Of a stretch of DNA of 27,704 nt, positions 9,176-15,204 are shown piece after piece. The position numbers were made by a program, and so were the translations under genes. Within the stretch, counting starts at the first letter, position 1, and each line of letters begins with the position of its first letter. Source of the DNA: Smithella sp. ME-1 (GTDB lineage: Bacteria > Desulfobacterota > Syntrophia > Syntrophales > Smithellaceae); NCBI GenBank assembly GCA_000495415.1, contig AWGX01000531.1, forward strand, positions 1 to 27,704. The letters are read 5' to 3'. The notes beneath the pieces were generated by a model. It saw nothing but the letters and a program-made list of their open reading frames with translations, did not search any database and was not told the origin of the DNA.

Positions 9176-9717
9176 TGCTGGAACTTGCCGCACATATTCT
9201 GGATATTGCCGAAAACTCCGTTCGGGCAGAAGCAAAACTAATTGAAATCAACATTGATGAAGACACCGTTAATGATTCTCTTTCCATAGAAATTATCGAT
9301 GATGGTCAGGGAATGAATCCGGAAGAAATAAAAAAAGCCTTAGATCCCTTCTATACAACAAAAACGGTAAGGCGTATCGGTTTAGGACTTCCGCTTCTCG
9401 CGGACGCCACCCAAAGATCAGGTGGTTATTTTAATCTAGAATCTAAAGAAGGCAAAGGAACGACCGTTCAGGCATTTTTCGGCCTCACCCACATAGACCG
9501 GCAACCACTGGGAGATATCATCAGCTCTTTAATTATTCTTATCGCCGGTAATTCAAATGTTAATTTTATTTACAGACATAGGTGTGATGACCGGCAATTC
9601 GCACTGGATACCAGAATAATACGTAAAGAAATCGATGATATACCAATAAATAATCCGGCAATATTAAAGTATATCCGAGACGTTCTGGAAGAAGGTTTTA
9701 ACGAAATAAAAAAATGA
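9175..9717 (+). CDS. Histidine-kinase-like ATPase (stand-alone HATPase_c)
   Basis: A 180-residue protein with an N-terminal GHKL ATPase domain: N-box with N14 (ILDIAENSVRA), G1 box IDDGQGM (41-47), PFYTTK (58-63) and the G2 box IGLGLPL (68-74). No histidine phosphoacceptor domain is present. The C-terminal third (about 120-180) is a separate small segment containing GNSNVNFIYRH and ending NPAILKYIRDVLEEGF. It is coupled to the PHP gene by a one-base TAATG overlap and upstream of NuoE. The role is probably regulatory or in assembly of the electron-transfer complex; no kinase substrate is evident. The 3' third has a decayed second copy immediately downstream. Confidence 0.87.
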   Translation: MLELAAHILDIAENSVRAEAKLIEINIDEDTVNDSLSIEIIDDGQGMNPEEIKKALDPFYTTKTVRRIGLGLPLLADATQRSGGYFNLESKEGKGTTVQAFFGLTHIDRQPLGDIISSLIILIAGNSNVNFIYRHRCDDRQFALDTRIIRKEIDDIPINNPAILKYIRDVLEEGFNEIKK

Positions 9718-9756
9718 TACAAAATTGTCGCTGAAAACTGAAAAAAATTGAAAAAT

Positions 9757-9915
9757 CGGTAATTCAGATATTGCTTTTATTTATAAACATTGGTATATGA
9801 CCGGCAGTCAAAAGACTTGCTTAAGATAGCAAAAAAAAATCAGGGATGTGACAAAAGTTCATCCTGAAATATTAAAGTATATACGGGGCATTTTTGAAGG
9901 AGGTTTAATAAAACA
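9757..9915 (+). pseudogene. Decayed duplicate of the 3' end of the HATPase gene
   Basis: This stretch repeats the 3' third of the preceding gene (9546-9717) with an offset of about 207-211 nt. CGGTAATTC and TTTTATTTA recur in order near the start, ATGACCGGCA in the middle, and AATATTAAAGTATAT at the end. Translated, it first reads IGNSDIAFIYKH, against AGNSNVNFIYRH in the intact gene. It then loses frame by a one-base deletion and hits stop codons. The last part reads PEILKYIRGIFEGG, against PAILKYIRDVLEEG. It fills most of the gap before the NuoE gene and explains why that reading frame is open upstream of its real start. Confidence 0.8.
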
Positions 9916-9952
9916 AAGCTTAAATAGCCCCAAAAGATCGAGGAGGAATTTG

Positions 9953-10447
9953 ATGAAAGCTGAAGACACAGAGTTATTAAAAGAATTTTCAAAAGAACAA
10001 GTAAAAAAGCTAAACAGTATTATTGAAAAATTTAAAGGTAAGCCGGGTGGATTAATTCCCGTATTGGAAGAAGCGCAAGTTGTCCTGGAATATCTTCCAA
10101 TATCCGTGCAGAAAAAAATTGCAACCGGATTAAATCTGCCATTGAGCCGTGTCTACGGCGTTGTTACCTTTTACTCATTTTTCACGATGACGCCCCGCGG
10201 CAAACATACCGTGCGTGTTTGTCTGGGTACTGCCTGTTATGTGCGTGGCGGTAAAGCCATCTATGAAAAGCTGGAAAAAGAATTTGGAATCGGGGAAGGA
10301 GAAACAACTCCTGACCGCTTGTTCACGCTCGAAACGGTAAGATGTCTGGGGGCCTGCGGGCTTGGTCCTGTTGTTGTGGTGGATGAAGACGTCCACGGCC
10401 GGGTTAAACCGGGAAAAATTAAAGAAATTTTAAGTCAATATAATTAA
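9953..10447 (+). CDS. NuoE/HydC-like [2Fe-2S] thioredoxin-fold subunit
   Basis: A 164-residue NuoE-family protein, the gamma (HydC) type subunit of NAD(P)-linked bifurcating hydrogenases and formate dehydrogenases. Four Cys ligands of a [2Fe-2S] cluster are present as C90-X4-C95 and C131-X3-C135. The start is ATG 9953 with AGGAGG at 9941-9946. A longer open frame back to 9848 runs into the decayed ATPase copy and is not part of the gene. It passes electrons between the flavin subunit and other clusters, most likely with the NuoF-GltD protein encoded 480 nt downstream. The closest role cannot be fixed without the catalytic partner. Confidence 0.92.
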   Translation: MKAEDTELLKEFSKEQVKKLNSIIEKFKGKPGGLIPVLEEAQVVLEYLPISVQKKIATGLNLPLSRVYGVVTFYSFFTMTPRGKHTVRVCLGTACYVRGGKAIYEKLEKEFGIGEGETTPDRLFTLETVRCLGACGLGPVVVVDEDVHGRVKPGKIKEILSQYN

Positions 10448-10482
10448 TAGAATTTTTACTTTATTAAAATGGAGGGAAACCG

Positions 10483-10866
10483 ATGGCGAAATTAACTATT
10501 GATGATTTAAAAAAGATTAAAGCAAAAGTACACAAAGAAATGTCTCTGCGTGATGGCGTCCGTCGCGTCAAAATAACTGTTCACATGGGAACATGCGGTA
10601 TTGCTTCGGGAGCAAAAGAAGTTATGGATACACTTCTTCAGGAAATTGAAACTGCCAAGGTAAATGATGTTGTCGTTACGACATCCGGCTGCATGGGACT
10701 TTGCAGCCGCGAGCCTTTAGTTACCGTTGAAGTATTAAATCAGGAGCCTATTAAATACGAATATATGAATCCCAACAAAATGAGGCAGGTTTTTAAAAAA
10801 CACGTTTTGGAAGGAGAAATTCAGACGCCATTTGTTCTGGCTAAGGGCTCTGAAGTAACAAAATAA
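10483..10866 (+). CDS. Thioredoxin-like (2Fe-2S) ferredoxin-domain protein
   Basis: A 127-residue protein starting at ATG 10483 after TGGAGGG. The C-terminal two-thirds has the thioredoxin-like ferredoxin fold of stand-alone proteins encoded in bifurcating hydrogenase operons. Only three cysteines exist: C38 in MGTCGIASG, and C70 and C74 in SGCMGLCS. Where NuoE has the first cluster Cys, this protein has H34, so either a 3Cys/1His cluster or a non-classical site is possible. No N-terminal signal, so cytosolic. It lies between the NuoE and NuoF-GltD genes and is very probably part of, or an electron carrier for, that complex. Confidence 0.88.
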   Translation: MAKLTIDDLKKIKAKVHKEMSLRDGVRRVKITVHMGTCGIASGAKEVMDTLLQEIETAKVNDVVVTTSGCMGLCSREPLVTVEVLNQEPIKYEYMNPNKMRQVFKKHVLEGEIQTPFVLAKGSEVTK

Positions 10867-10876
10867 ATTTGTCGCC

Positions 10877-10902
10877 TGTCATGTGCTGACAAAAGCATGA
10901 CA
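10877..10902 (+). repeat. Short hairpin before the NuoF-GltD gene
   Basis: TGTCATG (10877-10883) and CATGACA (10896-10902) form a 7-bp stem with a 12-nt loop in the 61-nt gap between the ferredoxin and NuoF-GltD genes. The strong SD AAGGAGG (10910-10916) follows directly. With no T run it is not a terminator. It may mark an mRNA processing or stability point. Confidence 0.4.
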
Positions 10903-10927
10903 ATTTCCTAAGGAGGATATTGGCTAA

Positions 10928-13900
10928 ATGAAGGTTTTTCGTTCACATTTATTAATTTGCGGAGGCACTGGTTGTCAAGCTTCCGGTAGTTTGGCCGTTA
11001 AAGAAGCTTTAATGGAAGAAATTGAAAAAAGGAAATTAACTGAAGAAATAAAGGTTGTCGAGACAGGCTGCAACGGTTTCTGCGCCTTGGGTCCCATAAT
11101 GGTAGCATACCCTGAAGGTGTTATTTATATTAGTCTAAAGCCGGCAGATATTCCTGAACTGGTCGAGGAACACCTGATCAAAGGTAGAATTGTAAAGAGG
11201 CTTTTATATAAGGAACCGGGCACGGAAAAAATTATTCCCACCATGCAGGAAATTCCCTTCTTCTCTCTTCAGGAATTAAGAGTTTTAAAAAACCGCGGAC
11301 TTATCGACCCCGAAAAAATTGAAGAATATATCGCTCGCGACGGATACGCCGGCATGGCTAAAGCGCTAACGGAAATGACGCCTGAACAAATCGTCAAAGA
11401 AATGCTTGATTCCGGTCTGCGTGGCCGCGGCGGAGCTGGATTTCCTACCGGTTTAAAATGGAAATTTGCCGCTCAGTCCAAAGGCGATGTAAAATATGTT
11501 TTATGTAACGCTGATGAAGGAGACCCGGGCGCCTTTATGGATCGCAGTGTTCTGGAAGCTGATCCGCACGCCGTTCTGGAAGGAATGGTGATTGCAGCCA
11601 AGGCTATCGGTTCTTCTCAAGGTTATATTTACTGCCGTGCCGAATATCCACTGGCTATTCATCGTTTAAATATCGCCATTGCCCAGGCCAAAGAAGCGGG
11701 TCTGCTTGGTAAAAATATTTTAGGCACCGGCTTTGACTTTGATTTGGAAATTTATCAGGGCGCCGGCGCATTCGTCTGCGGCGAGGAAACAGCCCTGATG
11801 ACTTCTATTGAAGGAAAAAGAGGCATGCCCCGTCCCAGACCGCCCTTCCCTGCTGTGGCGGGACTCTGGCAGAAACCCAGTATTCTGAATAACGTGGAAA
11901 CTCTGGCCAATGTCGGACAAATCATGCTGAAAGGCGCAGCCTGGTACGCATCCATTGGAACGGAAAAGAGCAAAGGAACAAAAGTTTTCGCTCTTACCGG
12001 TGATGTTAACAACGTAGGACTGGTCGAAGTTCCGATGGGAACAAAACTAGGCACTATTGTTTATGACATCGGCGGCGGCATTCCTGAAGGCAAAAAATTC
12101 AAGGCGGCGCAGCTCGGCGGTCCTTCCGGCGGATGTATTCCCATTCAACATTTGAACGCTCCGGTCGATTATGAAAAAGTTGCCGAACTCGGTGCCATCA
12201 TGGGTTCCGGCGGTTTGATTGTTATGAATGAAGATAAGTGCGCCGTCGATATGGCCCGTTTCTTCATGGATTTCTGTCAGGATGAATCATGCGGTAAATG
12301 TACACCCTGTCGTGAGGGAACAAAACGCATGCTGGATATTTTAACTAATATCACCCAGGGCAAAGGAAAAGAAGGAGACATTGAACTTCTAGAAGAAATG
12401 GCGGGAGTAATCAAAAACGCGGCTCTCTGCGGACTGGGGCAAACCGCTCCCAATCCCGTTTTGAGCACCATCCGTTATTTTCGCAAGGAGTACGAGGAAC
12501 ACATACGCGATCATCGCTGCCGTGCCGCTGTTTGTTCGGCAATGTTCAAATCACCATGTCAGCATACATGTCCGATTGAAATGGATATTCCTTCATATAT
12601 CGCACTGGTCAGAGCTGAAAGATTTGAAGACGCCTACAAAATACTTTTGCAGACCAATCCTTTTCCCTCAGTTTGCGGAAGAGTATGTGATCACAAATGT
12701 CAGAGCAAATGCCGCCGTGGCAACATGGATGAGGCAATAGCCATCAAATTCCTGAAACGTTTTATTACAGATAATGCATCACGTCCCAAGATCGAAGCAG
12801 TATCCGTCACCCGTAAAGAAAAGATAGCCGTTGTCGGCGCCGGTCCCGCAGGATTGACTGCCGCGCGTGATCTTGCTCTTCGCGGCTATAAAGTGACCGT
12901 TTTTGAAGATTTGTCCAAAGCCGGCGGTATGCTTTATTGGGGCATTCCGTCCTATCGTCTACCGCGTAATATCCTCGATAACGAAATTGACGATATCCGC
13001 AAATTAGGCGTGGAAATCAAGCTGAAAACGCGCGTCGGCAAAGACATTACTTTCGCCAAACTGCAAAAAGATTTCAATTATATTTATATGGCCACCGGCG
13101 CCCACAAGAGTCAGAAAATGGGCGTGGAAGGTGAAAACTTGAAAAATGTTTTTGGAGGCGTGGAATTCCTGCGCGACTTCAATGCCAATGAAGGCAAATG
13201 GTTGAAAGGCGAAAAAACCCTTGGCAAGAAAGTGGCTGTCATCGGTGGCGGTAATTCTGCAATTGATGCCGCAAGAGTCGCCACCCGCTTAGGTGCCAGC
13301 GTTACCATTCTCTATCGCCGCCTGAAACAGGATATGCCTGCAGCTCATGAAGAAATAAAAGCTGCCGAAGAAGAAGGAATCAAGATTGAACTTCTGGTCG
13401 CTCCATTGAAAATTGAAGGAACAAAAGGAAAGGTTAACTCCATTACCTGCCAGAGAATGACCCTGGGCGATTTTGACAACAGCGGGCGTAAGAAACCGGT
13501 TCCAGTAGCAGGCTCCGAATTCACCCTAAATGTAGACGCTGTAATCGCTGCTATCGGTCAGGTTCCCGATATGAGCTTTGTCGACAAGAAATCCGGTATT
13601 GAAATCAACAAGTGGGATTGTTACAACGTCGGCAACGTCTACAAATCACGCACCAGTAATCCCAAATATTTTGCCGGCGGAGATGCTGTCACCGGTCCGG
13701 ACACCGTTATTGCCGCTATCGGCGCCGGCCATCAGGCCGCTGATGACATCGACTCTGCTATACGCAAAGCCAATAATGAGCCAGCTTATGAAAAACCTGA
13801 ATCGGAAAAAATTGATGTGCCGCTCATCATCGACGAGGATACTGTGGAAACTCCCCAGATAGCCATGCCGGAAATGTCCGCGTCAAAACGCAAGAAGATT

Positions 13901-13984
13901 TTCGAGGAAGTGGAACTGGGATTCAAGAAAGCAGACGCCTTCAAGGAAGCCTGCCGCTGCCTTAGATGCGACGCCTCTGTTTAA
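10928..13984 (+). CDS. NuoF/HydB-GltD/NfnB fusion flavoprotein
   Basis: A 1018-residue fusion. Residues 1-95 are a thioredoxin-like [2Fe-2S] domain (C11, C16, C48, C52). About 130-530 is a NuoF/HydB core with the FMN/NADH site (GRGGAGFPTG at 164-173, EGDPGAF), an SLBB domain and the [4Fe-4S] motif SCGKCTPC (about 453-460). At RCRAAVC, where HydB normally continues into ferredoxin domains, the chain instead enters a GltD/NfnB module. This has an Fe-S domain with CQHTC and VCGRVCDHKCQSKC, an FAD-binding VGAGPAG (about 635), and a second Rossmann motif GGGNSAIDAA with a downstream YRR typical of NADPH sites. It ends in CRCLRC. Expected role: transfer of electrons among NADH, NADPH and ferredoxin, resembling Sporomusa-type Nfn (Stn) transhydrogenases. 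No hydrogenase catalytic subunit follows. Confidence 0.92.
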   Translation: MKVFRSHLLICGGTGCQASGSLAVKEALMEEIEKRKLTEEIKVVETGCNGFCALGPIMVAYPEGVIYISLKPADIPELVEEHLIKGRIVKRLLYKEPGTEKIIPTMQEIPFFSLQELRVLKNRGLIDPEKIEEYIARDGYAGMAKALTEMTPEQIVKEMLDSGLRGRGGAGFPTGLKWKFAAQSKGDVKYVLCNADEGDPGAFMDRSVLEADPHAVLEGMVIAAKAIGSSQGYIYCRAEYPLAIHRLNIAIAQAKEAGLLGKNILGTGFDFDLEIYQGAGAFVCGEETALMTSIEGKRGMPRPRPPFPAVAGLWQKPSILNNVETLANVGQIMLKGAAWYASIGTEKSKGTKVFALTGDVNNVGLVEVPMGTKLGTIVYDIGGGIPEGKKFKAAQLGGPSGGCIPIQHLNAPVDYEKVAELGAIMGSGGLIVMNEDKCAVDMARFFMDFCQDESCGKCTPCREGTKRMLDILTNITQGKGKEGDIELLEEMAGVIKNAALCGLGQTAPNPVLSTIRYFRKEYEEHIRDHRCRAAVCSAMFKSPCQHTCPIEMDIPSYIALVRAERFEDAYKILLQTNPFPSVCGRVCDHKCQSKCRRGNMDEAIAIKFLKRFITDNASRPKIEAVSVTRKEKIAVVGAGPAGLTAARDLALRGYKVTVFEDLSKAGGMLYWGIPSYRLPRNILDNEIDDIRKLGVEIKLKTRVGKDITFAKLQKDFNYIYMATGAHKSQKMGVEGENLKNVFGGVEFLRDFNANEGKWLKGEKTLGKKVAVIGGGNSAIDAARVATRLGASVTILYRRLKQDMPAAHEEIKAAEEEGIKIELLVAPLKIEGTKGKVNSITCQRMTLGDFDNSGRKKPVPVAGSEFTLNVDAVIAAIGQVPDMSFVDKKSGIEINKWDCYNVGNVYKSRTSNPKYFAGGDAVTGPDTVIAAIGAGHQAADDIDSAIRKANNEPAYEKPESEKIDVPLIIDEDTVETPQIAMPEMSASKRKKIFEEVELGFKKADAFKEACRCLRCDASV

Positions 13985-14024
13985 TTTATGATTTTGTAAA
14001 ATTACAAAAATTTTTCTGATGTAG

Positions 14025-14066
14025 AAAGGAGGTTTGTTCTTATAGTGACAAACCTCCTTTAGTTTT
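14025..14066 (+). terminator. Rho-independent terminator after the NuoF-GltD gene
   Basis: Perfect 13-bp arms AAAGGAGGTTTGT (14025-14037) and ACAAACCTCCTTT (14048-14060), a 10-nt loop, then AGTTTT. It lies 40 nt beyond the stop codon and shows that the operon ends with the fusion gene. Confidence 0.9.
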
Positions 14067-14234
14067 AAAGCGTATGAAGCAGGTATCCCCATCACCAATT
14101 ACGGCATAGCGATTTCTTTTCTGCAGGGCGTGATTAAACGAAGTCTTTCACCTTTCCCCTACGCATTGGAAACTTTCGAGAAACAAATGACGGATAGATT
14201 ATTAATTATGGAATTCACACTTCAAGTAACATAA
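14049..14234 (+). pseudogene. Possible 3' relic of an unidentified gene
   Basis: Between the terminator and the regulator gene one frame is open from a stop at 14046 to TAA at 14232. It encodes about 61 residues including a protein-like stretch (YEAGIPITNYGIAISFLQG, then SPFPYALETFEKQM). There is no start codon near its beginning and no ribosome site, and it begins inside the terminator arm. I do not recognise the family. It may be the tail of a deleted gene, or chance. The remaining part of this 427-nt intergenic space (14235-14360) is AT-rich and holds only the regulator's promoter region. Confidence 0.35.
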
Positions 14235-14361
14235 TACTCTACGACTAAACAGCCGCCGCTATAGTCTCTTTTCTTAATATTACCCTGCAATATCAATCAA
14301 ATACATTCAAATAAATTTTGTGAAAAAAATATCATAAAAAAACTTGCTTTTTTTTATTTTT

Positions 14362-14390
14362 TATACATAATTGGTCTAATGGTAGTACCA
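14362..14390 (+). promoter_or_regulatory. Promoter/operator of the FadR-type regulator
   Basis: A TATACA -10-like hexamer (14362-14367) is followed by TTGGT (14371-14375) and the exact palindrome TGGTAGTACCA (14380-14390). TGGT-N3-ACCA is the classic operator core of FadR-subfamily GntR regulators such as PdhR and LldR. It lies 21 nt before the ATG and just downstream of the -10, where bound protein would block transcription. Autoregulation is inferred. I found no clear -35. Confidence 0.65.
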
Positions 14391-14411
14391 ATATTGAGGT
14401 GAGGAATTATA

Positions 14412-15116
14412 ATGGCAGAAGAATTAGTTCCCGTTGAAAAAATAAAAGCTCCGGAACAAATCGCTGAAATGCTGCTTAAATACATTTTACAAGGCGGCGT
14501 AAGTCCCGGCGATAAATTGCCCCCGGAAAGAACATTGGCAACACAACTGAATGTCACAAGGGCAACACTGCGAGAAGCGCTCAAAAAACTTGAACAGTTA
14601 AAACTAATTATTATCCATCAGGGAAAAGGGATTATCGTTCAGGATTTTCATAGTGCATCTCTTGATCTGATATTTTCATTACTGGTAATAAACGGTGAAA
14701 TCGACTTTAAAATTCTGGAAAATATTTTTGAAGCCAGAGAACTTTTTGCTACCGATGTGGCAAGACTGGCTGCAAAAAGAGCAGAAAATAAAGATATCGA
14801 ACAGATGAAAATACTGATGGAAGAGCTGGTCAATACAACTGATCCGATAAAAATACACCTTTTGGATTTCGAATTTTTCCGACAGCTAGCATTGGCCAGT
14901 AAAAACATTGTTTATATGCTTCTGATGAGTACCATAAAAACAATTTATGACAAACATCTGGATCTGTTCCTGCCGTCGTCCACAAATCTTAATACATCTT
15001 TACAACAGGAAATATTAGAAGCTGTCATAAATAGAGATGAGGAAAAAGCAGCACAAAGCGCCAGAAAATTTCTACAAAGAGGAATGTCGTTACTTAAATC
15101 TCTAAATTCCACTTAA
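14412..15116 (+). CDS. FadR-subfamily GntR transcriptional regulator
   Basis: A 234-residue repressor or activator with an N-terminal GntR winged helix (about 12-80, including GDKLPPERTLATQLNVTRAT) and a C-terminal all-helical FCD-type effector domain (about 95-225). FCD domains usually bind a metal through one Asp and three His. Here Asp152 is present, but the three His positions read F156, Q198 and F220, so the metal site is absent, as in acyl-CoA-binding FadR. Start ATG 14412 after GAGGTGAGG. It lies 88 nt upstream of, and in line with, the glycyl radical enzyme gene, which is its likely target besides itself. The ligand is unknown; an acyl-CoA or organic acid is an inference. Confidence 0.9.
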   Translation: MAEELVPVEKIKAPEQIAEMLLKYILQGGVSPGDKLPPERTLATQLNVTRATLREALKKLEQLKLIIIHQGKGIIVQDFHSASLDLIFSLLVINGEIDFKILENIFEARELFATDVARLAAKRAENKDIEQMKILMEELVNTTDPIKIHLLDFEFFRQLALASKNIVYMLLMSTIKTIYDKHLDLFLPSSTNLNTSLQQEILEAVINRDEEKAAQSARKFLQRGMSLLKSLNST

Positions 15117-15133
15117 GAACGATTGAATAGTCA

Positions 15134-15158
15134 GAAAACCAGAACCTGTCCGGTTTTC
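15134..15158 (+). repeat. Inverted repeat between the regulator and the glycyl radical gene
   Basis: GAAAACC (15134-15140) and GGTTTTC (15152-15158) flank an 11-nt loop, 17 nt after the regulator stop codon. The T run after it is poor, so a weak terminator or attenuator is possible. The inner bases ACC...GGT do not match TGGT-N3-ACCA, so it is not evidently an operator for the regulator. Confidence 0.4.
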
Positions 15159-15204
15159 AGCTTTAATAAGAATTTAGAAAAAAATATTGTAAAGGAATAA
15201 AGAA

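Noticed and set aside
9848..9952. Longer N-terminus for the NuoE-like protein
   Set aside because: The extension matches the decayed ATPase tail (PEILKYIRGIFEGG), and the strong SD AGGAGG precedes ATG 9953.
15134..15158. Inverted repeat considered as a strong terminator isolating the glycyl radical gene from its regulator
   Set aside because: Only 7 bp pair perfectly and no T run follows, so it was kept as an uncertain repeat.
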